DNA from: Ridgeia piscesae
Lineage: Eukaryota; Annelida; Polychaeta; Sabellida; Siboglinidae
Reading direction: 5' to 3'
NCBI GenBank assembly: GCA_025642075.2
Contig: JAODUO010000621.1
Coordinates: forward strand, 124,001 to 188,000
DNA length: 64,000 nucleotides
Part shown: piece after piece, positions 30,142-44,300 of the stretch
How the letters are laid out: each line of letters opens with the position of its first letter
Position numbering within the stretch: the first letter of the stretch is position 1
Made by a program: the position numbers and the translations under genes
Notes under the pieces: generated by a model
Told to the model about the DNA's origin: nothing
The model's input: only the letters and a program-made list of their open reading frames with translations
Database searches by the model: none

Positions 30142-33100
30142 ACACACACACACACTAGTGTTCAAACTATGAACAGGCTGGAAGCTATTAACCGCAAATA
30201 AAAACTTCTTACTTTACTTTATGTACATTTAATTTGACTGCGTCTTTATATTATTACAGAAATGTTACTGTTGGTATTACCCTATTTGTAACAAAGTCAC
30301 TAACATTATAACTATCCTTATAACCTGAAGATATATAGACACTATTAGACAGGACAGCATCTGACACTGGTGTCAAATTTCACGTTTGCAGCTACCAGGA
30401 AAATCAATGTCTACCAGCTGTCCCCATGTGTACAGAGTAATTAATCTCGGTGGAATCACCTCACCTGTGCTAAAAATAGGTAATTAAATTTGGTTCAAGA
30501 GAACTGTACCAGTGTTTTGGTTTCTCCAGTCCTGGCTGTAGCAGTAAAGCCCCTGGTGTCCGCGTGAGTAATGACAGGATTGGTGCCCCTTGGCATTTCT
30601 TGCATGCTGTTTTCTAATGTTGTGATTCATTTCGCACTGCGACAGAGGTCTTCATTGTTGTGTGGCTGATACATTGGTATGCCATGTGGCGTGTGCATGC
30701 GCTAGGCAGCTTGTATCTGTGGCACTGTGCACAGTGTATGACTGCTGGCTTTGGCGTGAGTCACAGGTCATACACACATGCACAATACGTCACAAAAACG
30801 CAGCGTTTCTTCATAGTCATTCAGGCAAGAGATGATGAATAGGCCTCGTTTTATTCTCAGTTGCTGTGGCAAGGTTTAGTACTTAGAAAAACATTTATCT
30901 TAGTTATCTTTTTCATGAACCACTGCAAGGTAAATGCGGTATATATTCAAAGTTTAAAGAAAGAAATCTTGGTAATCTGGACAGATTGTCTTTGGAGTAT
31001 TAAAGCTGGTAATCCATAAGAAATAATAAAAATTAAACAGCTAAATTAATAAATAAAATGTGACTCATGTCCATACCTCATTCATTTTTTTAATTTTATA
31101 TAATATATTCTTTGGGCTCCAGGATTGGGTTGTTTTGTAAGAAATTTACTTCATATGTTTCAAGTACTAAAAACTGTACTGTGCTCCAAAAGAAATGGGA
31201 GCTGTCCACATTTATGTAGATGGTTCTGATTTATGTATATTGACTAATGTTGTCATTTTGTTGGTCTATTTGTGCAGTGGTTAACTATTAACCAAGCTCT
31301 GTTCATTCACATGAGAAAACAAATTGATCTGACATGTACAACAGTTCACTTACTCACAGAGCAATGAAAATGTCTGGTGACAATGTGCTGGAGAATGAGT
31401 CTGGTCATGCAGCCATTGCAAGACTTGAAATCGATCTGTCATTGAAATCTTATTCAGGATCTTGGGCAGGCTATAAATCAGCCTAGTTGGGGTGTCTGAA
31501 GAGGGTCTTATCACTGCCTTGCACCACTGTCTGAGCATGATTGAGTGATAACATATGCTTTGTATTTTTAGAGTATGTGACAATACCAGTTGCATGTGCC
31601 TGTTGGGCACTGATGGCTTAGTAGTGTTATTGTTGCCATTTCTGCTGCATCAATGAAACCCTTGTTGAGCACTCATGCTGGGTGCTCTAAACAGGGGTTG
31701 TGGTTTTGCTTTGTTTGGGGGTCATTGTGAGTGGGGTGACTTGTGGGGTCATTGAGATGGGGTAGGAGCTGCTCTATGTAGTGTATAATCTATGGTTTTT
31801 CTTTATTCCTATATGTTTGACAGCTGTTTTTAATAAGTAATCTTTTATCAAGTTTAACATCTCATTGAGGACGTTACCAAACGCAGTCAGAAGCATCTGT
31901 AGTGAAATAAGAGGAAAGTTCATGCATCATCAGGACTCGTTCGTAAGTAATAATGTCATTCATTTGTTTTTCTGCCCATACATTGTGTAATTATCAACAT
32001 TTTGGACAGCAGATAATTTAGGTTTATATGAATACTTATACTGATACAGTCATTGTGGTATGGAATACTAAAATTTCATAAGCTATATTCTTGGCATTCT
32101 GTAAAGAACATACCTCCGTGAAAATTTTTCATGAATGTCAGGCACACCTATACGTGAAACAGAATCTTGAATCTGATGTGTCACTGTTATGCTGTGGCCT
32201 AGGCGTAGGTCTGATACATGCACGCAGTATGCGGAACTGGAAGTGTAACTGAATGTAATTTGCTTTTTTAAACACCCCAGCTTTGAACAAATGACCTCTA
32301 AATTGGTAGCTCTTTACATTGCTGTGTTTCCGCTGCTACCACTGATATCACTATGAGTGCTGTACTCAGAAGAATTCTTTCCCATGATTGACATGAACTG
32401 TTTAACCAATCTCGTGGTTTCCTCTACATACAAAGTGTTTACTGTTTCTCTAAAAACATTGTTCGCTTCGTCTGCATTTTCTAGGTCGCATGAGTGCCCG
32501 CATTTTGGCATTTACCTTCTTTGACTCTCTTCAGTTTGAAATTTTTTCCTGAACCATCCCCCGAACAGTTTGCAATCTAGAATTATCTATTCACAGTTAC
32601 TTAAATTTTACGACACTTCATTCTAGAACCCTGTACTAATTTTGTGACAAGTGATAGATTAGCAAGTTTTAACTACTCTCTGGTTTCTCCTGCATTCTCA
32701 GATGATAGGTAATCACAGGTATGTCACCACATATGCAAATGTGGTCTGGACAACATATTCCACGTAGTTGACCAGCTTTAATGTTTACAAAAAGGCTGTT
32801 TGTGCAGAGATTATACTGGTATTTGTGTAGATAATTTCCTTGTTTAGAAACAGGCAATTGTAGACATTGTATTCTAGTTCCTTGTGATTTCATGGTCTCA
32901 AGTTATTCACCTTTAAGGCTGGCTTTTAATGAGAATGACTGATCGAAACTGTAATTCATAAAACAACATATGAGGAGAATGTTTACATTTCTGTTGACAT
33001 ACTAAAAGTCTAAAACTACTTGTCTTCTCAGTCTAATAGAGAATATCGCAGAGCTCTGCAATTCTTCTGAGCACTGCTAATTACAGTGCTAAACCATTGA

Positions 33101-36100
33101 CATCACAATCATGCAGACAGTATGTTTGCATCCATGGAAGAAACTTGCAGCACCCACAGAGTTAGACGGCAGCAACAAGCCAACAAAAAGGGTTTTAAAA
33201 TGCAGATGGTCTAGTATGTTTACCCCCTTGCAAATACACTCCACGTCTGTCAACATTAGTATGCAAAAGTGCGTGCATTGCTGCACGCTTGTGCCATATT
33301 TCCTGTGCCTCGCTCCGACGGACTGACGAACAGGTCTGTTGCTGACTTGCTGGTAATCTCAAGGTGACTTGCCTACAGGTGCCGTGTGAGAGTTGGGTAC
33401 TGTTATCCCAACTTACATCAATAGGGAGAATGAGTCAGCAGCAGTGCCAACATCTCAGCAGCTGTTTCCTGTCAGCCTTCTTGTCCCTGCTGCAGCTGGA
33501 GTGGGCTCTACTAGCACGTTGCACTTCTCCCCTGGAGCCAGCTGATTTCTGGGATGGTCAGAGTCAGTGGGTGGCTGGGTGGAAAGGCTAAGACTAGCAG
33601 TGTGTGCGTGCGTGCGCGCATTCGCGCTTGTGTTTGTGCTTGAAGAAACATGTACCCATCACAGTTCTTGGCACATGTTTATTTGCATTCATTGTAACAA
33701 TGTAAATAATACCCTTTGAATGTCTGTGTCTCCCTCCCTTACTCCATCCACCCATCCCTCTTTCCCTCTCTCCATCCCTCCTTGTCAGTCTTCACTACCA
33801 AGCTGCTTACTCATTTGATAGCTTGGCCCATGGTAATTCTCAACAGCCTCTCCCAGATATCTAAAAATCTACAATGTTTCATGGAAACAAATGACATCTT
33901 TATAACAAAAAATACAGAAAATGCTGTTGTTTGTGAAATAAATTACGGATTCTCATACTTCCTGAGGTGTAGCGCTCATAGGGGGTTAGAAATTCCAGGG
34001 GGCTGCCATGTAGAGTCTGGGGGGTCCCAGGTACACTAATTTTGGCATGGCATGTTACATGTGAAATACATCTTGGGAGCCTGGAGGGTGGAGTTGAGGT
34101 ACTTTGATAACCCTAGAGATACAAGACTTATTATTACTTCTAATAATGACAGTCCCATTGATCGGCATATGTGGTGGTGAATTGTATCAATGTTCACCTG
34201 AGACGTATCTGGGCAAATCACACAGTTCACATTGTTTACTGCACTTGTTTCATCACAAATATTAGTCAGTTCTCATATTGGACTTGTTTGGCACAAACAT
34301 AATTGAAATCTGAAACGTTCTATAATTGACGTTGTTGTAAATAATGTATACGCTAATGAAACTGAAAGGTACTGGTAGTCCTCACTGCACTTGCTTACGT
34401 ATGTCTACGGGCAGCTTGTGTGTTCAATCAATAATGACAGTCTGTGTTATGATGGCCATACTCCGTGAACAGTACATTTATACAGGAAATGTTGTTTTGA
34501 AAAGTATGTTTACTTCCTTGTATTGCTTCTGGTGGTTCTCAAGGTAATGGACATTTTCCAGCATACTCAGTGGATAAGAACTTGAGATTACTGTGAACTT
34601 ATTACCCCTAGAAAAGTCTTGTCTTCAGGTCAGTGTGCAGAACATAAACACTCTTTCACGGTACATTTGGTAGTAAACTGTTCAGTCAACTACTAGTTCA
34701 CGCAAATTCTTTGGTATTCTTGGAAAAGAACGCCATCTCTTCTTCGATGCTATTTTGAATTGATTTCTTGGAAATACCGGAGCGTCCTGGTATGTACCAG
34801 TGACAGGGTCCATCTGCCAGATTTGTGACCAATTTTGTAAATGTTAATGGTTTTTATTACTAAAGCAGTGAGAATTAATATGGTGACCTCTTTGTCATAA
34901 TACTTCATAGCTATGTGTGAATTGTGATTGACTTCTTACTCAAATAGATTTCTGAAGAAAGTTACCATTCATGAGATTGAACTCAATTTCAAGTTCCAAT
35001 TATTTATTACATCTAAGTGTATGCGTCTGAGAACTTCAAACTGAATTGCTATGGCCAAGGCATCAGTAAGACCATTCATTGGTCATGTGGCTTATATTTT
35101 GTACACTGGTTCCACATATCAGCCTGTGCATTCATGTCACTGCCACTGTCACTCCTCTCTGTGACAGCTGCAGCTGTCATTACATCCCTATTTGAAAGCT
35201 GTATGTGTTACACATATGTCTTCCTCAGTGGTCAAATCTGACACAGTGCACACAGTCCACACTCTCAAAGCCTGGTACAGTGCCAGTATTTTACACAGTC
35301 CTGATTTATGATTTGAGAAACATTTCAGAGGAAATTTTTTCTTTTGTCTTGTCTTGTGACCTTCAGTGTGGGTGTATGTATTTATTTAGTTGCTTTTGGC
35401 TGGTTGTATTTAAGCAAAGGTAAGGCATTGTAAACAAAGCATTGTTTGATTTGTTTCACCTCTTCTATTGCATGATTTTATAAACAAATGTTTTGTTTTG
35501 AAAATGTCATGCAAAGTGGTTTTGTAATGGACAGTTGCAGTTTTAAATTTAAATTTCCTTTGAAAATAAAAATTTAATGGTCAGTTCATTCCTTGCAGAA
35601 AGATTGTCTTCATGTATTTCCATCCTTTGGCTCAGATGTAAGTTATATATTTGGATCACATTTCATGTTGTACAGTGATATGCATCTAGCTTTATCTAGA
35701 GACCCATCCAGGTGTCATTTCGATGAGTAAAGTTAGTTTTGGATGGATGCAATTTAGGGTGGATAAAGGTGGTAAACGGACAGGCCGAAATATGAGTAGC
35801 AAAGAATTTGACATTATTCACTCTGTGCATGTTAAGACTGGATGTGGCACACACACACACACCGTAGCTTTATGCAGAGACCCATCCACCCATTATTTGG
35901 ACGGGCAAAATCCATTGTGAAAAATCACTGGACAGTGGGTGGGTAAAATAATTAAGGAACAAACGTTTGTCAAACATCATACATATTGTCAATTATGCCT
36001 TGAAAATGTTAGTTTATTTCAGATCATATAACACGTCTCAGCCGGCTTACATGTATGGGTTCACATCCACGTGTCCATCAATGAAATGTCACGTGTGACT

Positions 36101-38294
36101 GGCAGAATGGTTAACCTTCATAAAGCCCAGACACACACACACAAAGGCGCATGTCTGTAACTCTATATTAGACATTTTAGAAGTAAAACAATTATCCTAC
36201 ATAAAGGACGGGTAGTGTCATTCAAATGTTGGTATTTGTACAGTAGCTATGGTAATATTTCAGTGAGAAGCATGCGAATGAACAAAAATGTTTCCGACAC
36301 TGCTCGAGACATTTACACGGAAACGTGATAGTCGGGATGTAATTAAAACTTACTATATGTGTGACATTCTTTGTGTTTGATGATAACTGGCAGATGCATG
36401 AATGCAGTCGCCAGAATGCAGTGGCTGCAGTTATGTGTACATAAACGCTTTGGTTTTTCATCTGTAAACATGTTTACTGCACGTTGAATTGCATATGTGT
36501 ACGCCGCGGCTAAGTGAGCGTGAACTGGGACATCTCAGTCACTGTGCTCACTGCACGGGCCATTATTGGGTCTTTGTCTGGGGCAATTGCTGTGTTTTGG
36601 GGCCATTAGACACCCCATTTCACCAGATTGCCAGAGTTTAATGATTGCAACATGTGCTGTTGAGATTGTTGTATGGGACTAGGCCCATTAGCCCATGTGA
36701 TGTAAGACCACAATAAGGTGTTCATCTGCCATTACCCGACCAAAGACAGCATTACGCAGGTTGTCTGAATTTTTGTGAGCACATGTAGTGTGGATTGAGT
36801 AGAAATTATGTTTTTGTGCAGTGTGGCATCAGAGCTGTCAAATTATGACAGCTGTCAGTCGGTGAATTTCTGCATATTAATACAGTTGTCATTTTGCTTG
36901 GCGGTGTAATCAGGGGCAATCCGTGGGGGGTTCAAGCAGAAATGGAAGGTTGTAAGGTTGGAAAGAAGTTTGTGGGAGCCTGAAGTATGAGAAGTTTACA
37001 AATTTGTTCACAGAACTTCTGTCTACAAGGATAAAAAAACTACTGAATATGCTGTGAAATTGTCCATAACAGATCTCATCAAGATTAGTAGGAAATTAAA
37101 GAAACATAATGGTCGCCTATGGAAAATGCAAATGTGGTCTGACTCCTGCTGTCTGGGAGACCTGCCAACATCGGCCAAAACAGCTGTGTACGGTGGCGGT
37201 CAGCAGTTTCTTCCAGTCAGCTGTTTAGCGCAGCACACGTTTTGGCAATAATAGATTGGCACAATTAATTCCATTGTACCCGCTGACATTGCATGTATTT
37301 ATGAATGTGGTCAGTGTCGGTGAAGTCTGCTGCCAAATGCGCAAACTCAAAAGTAATCAAGTAAATCTTCCTCAAGGCTGTTTTCCTATCAAGCTGCTGG
37401 CTGCAGGTTCTACATAGCAGTGACAACACGGATACAAGCCCTAATGAATTATAATTTAGTTTCCACTTACTTCCATTGTGCACAGATAGTGCATGAGTTA
37501 TTGTAATATATAAATAGCAGGAATTGTTTTGCATGCCTAGGATAGCTGCACCTGAGACTAAATCTTTAAAGTATTGCTTATCAGTAAACCTAAAATATTT
37601 CTTGTTTTGGGCAATACAGAATAAACTGGTTAGGTTATACTTCACAGTACAGCTGTACAAAATAGGTACTTTGATTATAGAGCAGTGTTTTTCTGTGCAC
37701 CAGGCAATGGTAATGTTAAGACATCTAGCACAGGTTGTGATATATTCAGAATGTTGTCAGTGCTTTATATTTGTTCTTGCCTCTGGTCTGCAGGTGAGCG
37801 TATAGCTACTCCTGAGCACTAGGTGGCACTGACCTGCACTTGCGTGTCATTGGCTGACACACAGTGATTCGTCACTCAGAAGCAGTGCATGTAGTGTGTG
37901 TGTGTGTGTACTATGTACTGTGCCAATGATGGCCATACATAATTTACTGTTTACATAATCATTAATGTGGTCACTGTTGTCTTTGTAACAGAAGATTAAC
38001 CAATTCAAACATTTGAATATATAAATGCAGAACTGTTTATATCTAACAGTCACTACATGGTGGGTAATATGTGGTTGAATCTTTTTAAAGACGAGCTGAG
38101 TTTGCCGTTAAACCACTTTGTTGATGTTGACAACGATTTATTGTTGAAACATGCCAACTTTCTGTCTAAATGGCCGATCTTGTTCAAAGCACTTATGTGT
38201 CGTTGCCTAGTTGGTTTACAGCCAGACATTGTTGTAATATCATCTTCTGTGCCTCCTGTCTGGGTTGTAATGATGATGAAGATGATGATGATGA

Positions 38295-38378
<84 letters not shown>

Positions 38379-41300
38379 CCTCCTCGCTAGGTTGTGATGT
38401 TGTTGTCGTTGTTGTTATGACCCAGCGATTAGCTTTCATTCCTACAATGCACACCACATTCCCAATTACATTTGATTTCATATTTGGTTATATTTACATT
38501 GATGCATGGATTAAAAAATCATGATAGCCAGCATTTTTGTTGCATGGTCCTATCTGTTGTGTACATAAACGGGATAAAGTGTGTACCCCTGAAGTGGTTT
38601 ATGAGAGTCCAAGGCTGTCGGACAGTACATTGTGCTGTCTTATTGCATTCCCCGGCTCACCAGGTGTGTGTTAGTGCATTCCCCTTTAGGTCAGTCGAAT
38701 AGATAGCATCTCCGCATTCTTACGGTCAGTGATTAAGTTTTCGGTCAGTGTTTCAGTGCCCAAGTCCAGTGCTACGTAGTCCACTTTCTGATGTGAGCAT
38801 GGTTTGTTGATTGTGCTGTTAGATTGCTATACGATTGGTTGTCAACTGGTGGTGTTACAATCGTGCTGATGAATGCGGCGCTGAATCTAGACATGAATGG
38901 TGAATAGAACAAAACACGTGTCCGTCAATCCAGACACGTTTCTTCTACATGTGCATTATTTATACTGCCACATAGATAGCATAGCTCTCACGGTCACATT
39001 CCAGAGGGGTTTATTCTGTTGTTAGCTGGCCTGCGCTGAAAGGAGAAATAAAAATGCCCATTGATTGGCGCTGCACCCAGCTGGTATGAATCAGTAAACA
39101 TAGCCTGGCAGGATCAGTGAAGTGAAGCCGATCTGAACGGATTAGTTATAATTACTCCGGTTGTGACTATGGAATGCCCGTGTAGATATGTTAATGACGA
39201 ACGAACAAACCAGGTCCTCCTACGTGACTCTGGCCACCGCAACTGCGGGTGGGTAGGTAGGTAGGCGTGTGGCAGTGCCTAAGGCCGCCCGTTGCCCGAC
39301 CCTCAAATATCTCCTGTTCTGTCAGCCGTGTACCTGCTGTGACCCACCTAGCCTCACCTAGGTAGTTGTCCTGCGCCCCCTTACACATATTTACATTCTG
39401 TACACAGATTACGTCGTCGAGGGAGTTGACCACTGCAGTGTCTGGGAACCGTTCCAGGTTACTTGGTGTGTTCTCGAGGTCTGTACTTGGAGTCTGTGTA
39501 TGTGTGACACGCACCGTCGCATGACACGCATCGTCGCACGGCAGATTTACGTTTTCTGAAAGCATAATTTCAGGGCAGCCAGTTGGAACAGATTGACGTG
39601 ATAATCTCAGACGAACATTGGGGCTCGTGGAAAAGGTCATGACCCGGGGCCAGTGGGTGAAAATTGAAAGACCTATTGTGTCATGTGGGGTGATTATACG
39701 AGGAGATGGTTGGTAGAATCACTGTTCGTTGCTGTGGGTGATAGAAGATAGGAGGGTATTGTTGGCTGGTTTTATTGTTTGACAAAGCCTTTGTGTCGTG
39801 AAGAATGTAGGCTGCAAGTCATGTGATTCTCTGGTCATGTGACTCTAGCGTGGAAGCCACAATGTTCTCTATAAATATATTCCATACACATGTGGGACAT
39901 GTTTAGCTTGAGTTACCTAAAGATGAATTAAGGTATAATTATTACCAGGGCTTTAGGCAGGAACAAATTATTGCCAGTCACACATGTTTTTGTGAGTACA
40001 TGGATGTTAACTGTTAAGCCAGTTTACAAACTTTTAAATGTGTCTGATGACCTGAAATGGACTACAAACACATTTTGACACCATTTTCACTCACTTTCAA
40101 GGCATAACTAACAATATCTATGGTTTTGGAAGACCTTTTTTGCTCCTTCATTTTTGTACCCGTCCACAACCCCGTCCACCATATTTCTACCCGTCCATAT
40201 TCGTTTTTACCCGTCCAAATGTCGGGTGGACGGGTCTCTACATAAAGCTATGATTATTACTGACTTTACCTACTTAACCTTCTTCATGCCCACTGGCACA
40301 TAGTGGGCATGAAGGGTCCTCCACTTCGCCCTGTCTGCAGCCAGCTTTGCAGCCTGACCCAAGCTCAGATGCAGCCGCTTGAGTTCTCCTTTTATAGTAG
40401 ACCTTCCTCCATGTTTTTTGGTCGTCCAGGTTTAACTATAACCAGTGCAAATACCAATACTTCTTCTCCTTCTGCAGTGTGCATTCTGTTGATTGTCAAA
40501 CCCAAGGCCAGGGAACTGTTGTTCTAAAATACTAAGCTCAAAATGGGAATTCATCATTAAAAAGAATCACTTCTATGTTACTAAGGAGACTATTTTAAGG
40601 ACACACAGGTGTCCTGGTGATATGACATGTCTTGGTGTTGGCAGACCTTTGTATAAAAGGAGCATACAATATTTTTTAAGTGCAAAATCAAGACTTACGA
40701 ACTCCTAAAAATGGTGTTGAGACGGTCCCTGGCAGGTTTGCGTAGGAATGCAAGATTCTTATGGAAACGAAGACTAGAGGCATAACATGTCAGTGCTGAA
40801 CTGTGCACCTCTAAACTTGCTTCTAAAGTCTGCCATTGGTCTGCATGTTATGTCCAAATTCTAGACCACACCAGGGCCTCATTCTGGGAGGGGCCCCAGT
40901 CTAGCAACATCCCCAACTAAAAAAACTAGGGTATCATGAAACTTGTAGGTGGCATTTATGGTGTTGCTTGATCCAGGATCTTGAGTTTGGATCGCAACAA
41001 AACACAAATAAAGTAGGGTGTGTAGACCTTAGTAATGCAGACTCGTTAATGCAATTTAATTTCTATCCAAGGCAAGAAGGTTCAAATGGCAAGTGAACTA
41101 GGATGACACGATCAAGTTATTGAGAATCCCTATACTTACATGAAACACACACGTCATACAGTCATGGAAAAGTCAGGGAGAAAAATATGTTCTCAGTCAG
41201 AAAACAAAGTTGGCCAGAAAGTTATGAATTTTGCCTTCATGGCATCAAAACTAATTTCTGTCATTATATACTACATATTTGTAATTAAATCTAAATACAG

Positions 41301-44300
41301 GCTGTAACCGTTTTATGCCAGTGCTTGACTAAAATGTGCAAAATATTATGCAGTTTCAAATAAAATAACATTGTAACTCTTTACAATACGTACTAATCAA
41401 ATCAACGCAAATAACATATAACACAAAGAGAACAATAAGGGAAGAACGTTATATGATGTTACATTCCCTAAATAATTGTGTTATATTCCGTAATTTTTTT
41501 AACCCATTCTATGGGATAATTGTTGTAAAACACTAATTTTTAAAGTGAAAAAGTCTTCATTTACGACAGTCATGTTAAAATACTTTATATGGAAAGAACA
41601 ATTTATGTTAGAGTTTTTTTAAATCTCTGCCAGATACCAATACAATCACATAGACGTGTAGCTGGTGAATACTTTGCACCAGTCATTTATTTTCTTCTAT
41701 GAGTGAAAGTTTGTTCTCCTAGGTCAGATATTGAGCCCCGCCTGGTCAAGTGCTCTACCATGGGTGGTAATGCACTTGAAACACCCCATAGCTGATATGG
41801 TGGGGTGAAGAAAACACAGCAGGGCGGGGTGAAAGAACTAGAGTCAAGTGGGTATATGGGGTACATACAGTGTATTTGAAAGGGGGTATGAAAATGGTAA
41901 CTAATTATTTACAGTGGACGTGCATAAATGTCTCGAATTGGAATCTGTTAATCAGTTATTTTCTACATGACATTGTGTGTGTTACTAGAGAGTTAATTAT
42001 GATCATTGTAGGTGCATCTCCTCCCCAAGTGCCCAGGTCAATTCTCCTCTTTTTGTCTTTATTTACTCCCTCCGATTGTTTGCCTCTGATTTACCAAGTA
42101 GTGATGTATTTGTGAAAACAAACAACAACATGAAAGGTATTTTATGGCAGATAATACATGCCATGAAAACATTTATACTTACTGTTTATTTTGGCATGTA
42201 TTGGTTTTGTAGATATTTGTAATAGTATTTATTCAGATTATACAATATATATCAAGTTATCAGAGCCACCAGTGAATCAGTAACATTCTTGTCATTCATA
42301 TACATGTCGACATAGGGGTAGGGTAGAGTTCGTTTGATCTCATGGGTCATCTTGTCCACCAAGGGCTGTGGCATATTTGTCCTCTAATCAAGTTCTGAGC
42401 CGCCCCAGCTGTATGTGCTATTAATTAACATTCCGCCCTGCAAACCCCCTGTTCCTGTTGATTTGAAATAGCTCTGCCTAAACCTTGTAAACCATGTACT
42501 CTGACCAGGGGTCATTGTGTACACGGGTCAGGAGGGGACAGACCGGCATTGTCATTCCACACTATTGTTAGGGCCATTGTAAGGTGCTTGTCGGGGTGAG
42601 CTTACGTGTACACACAGGTAATTAATTTGTACCTGATGTTGGCCTAAGTGAAATAACACAGACAGGGTGGATGTATTGAGGTGAGTCATGTGACCATGTC
42701 ATGTGACCAAGACAGATATCTGCAGTGAGTCAGACGGCAGTGTTCCTTCTCTTTGATGGCGCTTTGTCACTGCTGTGCTCTCAGAGCATTGCTGGAATGT
42801 GCAGATTGGTGTAGAATTATATAAAATATACGTGCCGACTTTTTGTGAGTGTGTGTCTGACATAAGAACAGTGTTGCCGTCATGAGAGGAAACAGTCACA
42901 CGTTTCTGACATTAGTCATGTGCACAATGCGACAATCAGCGCACAGTGTAGTAGTCGTTTGAGTAAAAAAATTACACACAAGGAATGTCGTTTGTAGTAA
43001 ACAGCTGACATTAAAATGGTTGGTTTAGACTTGTTGGGTACGTGCCTGTTGTGCAGTGTGTAATAAAAACATGTTTTAGCATAGTAGCGCAGTGACTAGA
43101 GCTTCAGACTCTCGACTAAGAGAACCTTAGGGCAAGTTCGTTCACTCTTCATTGCTCCAGTTCACTCAGCCATGTGAATGAATACCTGGTTATAGACAGT
43201 GGTGAATATCTGTACGTATAAACTTTGCACATTAATTGCAGAGTGGCTGGATGCTTCCCACAGAAGTTGATTGAGATGGCGTTCGATTGAGCAGGTCTGC
43301 CAGGGAATAAATTGTGAAGTCGTTTTAGCAATTCTAAGGATTGGATACTGCGCTGTGTAAAACTTACCAATTTTACTTTTTATGTTATAGGAGGTGGGAG
43401 CCCGGGCCCTCAAACTCTCAGGAAACAAGAGTCTCGATGCAGCGCTGGAAGTCATCCAGAAACTCAATGGCTACACGAAAACCAACAATTGTAAGTTGTG
43501 TAATTGAAAGTCAGAAATGCCGAACATTGTGAAAATAAATACTGTATAAAAGTCCATGTATGTAGTGAGATATGACATCTTATTTGTCATTCACTGGTAC
43601 CACCGTGGGACTGTCCAGCGGTATGTTGACTATGGGATTGTCCACCGGTATGTCGTTTATTTATGATCAGATCAGATTCCTGCTTTCTTCAAAATTAGGG
43701 TGTTTCTACTGGGCCAAGAGGCCCTTGAAGTCCTTTGGACTATATGTTTGGGCCTTCAGAGTGGTTTAATCAAATAAATATTTCTCATGCCTAATAGTAG
43801 TGCCCTAAAATACATCTATGCCAAATTATAAACAGACATCCTCAATGGTTTCTGAGATATTGGAGCAAACGGTGCACAGTGGTCACAAACTGATGCCATA
43901 AGTTCTTTGGCCCAAAGGACTAAAAAATAAACATTTGCTTTAGCGAACATTGCAATTTATCATAATTTGTGTGATTTAATCTACGTATACATGAATTCCA
44001 TTTGTATTCTAATTGTATTTAATATGCAATTTGACGTTCAGTTAAATGTGCACACCTGTCTTGTTTGCAGCCCTTGGCACTTATGGGCTAAAGGTGAATC
44101 GCAAGCCGAGTTTTGAGGAGAAATACAGCACAGCGAGTAGTCCGGGCAACTCGGAGAACTCGAGCTGCCGGTCAGAGAGCCCGACCACTCACTGCTACCA
44201 CCTTGACCGCCAGACCCCTCCGCCACTACCCCCTCGGGGCGTACCACCCAGGGTGCCACAGTATGGTGACCAGTACCAGCTGTACCAGCAGCAGGTGGCA

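Larger units (their letters stand above)
26389..43078. other. First LATS coding intron, 17 kb
   Basis: Apart from the repeats listed separately, the sequence is AT-rich and has no convincing exon. A 149-codon antisense frame (39191-39640) has no similarity I recognise. Enhancers could be present but cannot be seen from sequence alone. Confidence 0.6.

Noticed and set aside
39191..39640. 149-codon antisense frame in the LATS intron
   Set aside because: No recognisable domain, a repetitive segment (GTAGGTAGGTAGG) inside, and no splice or promoter context; likely chance.
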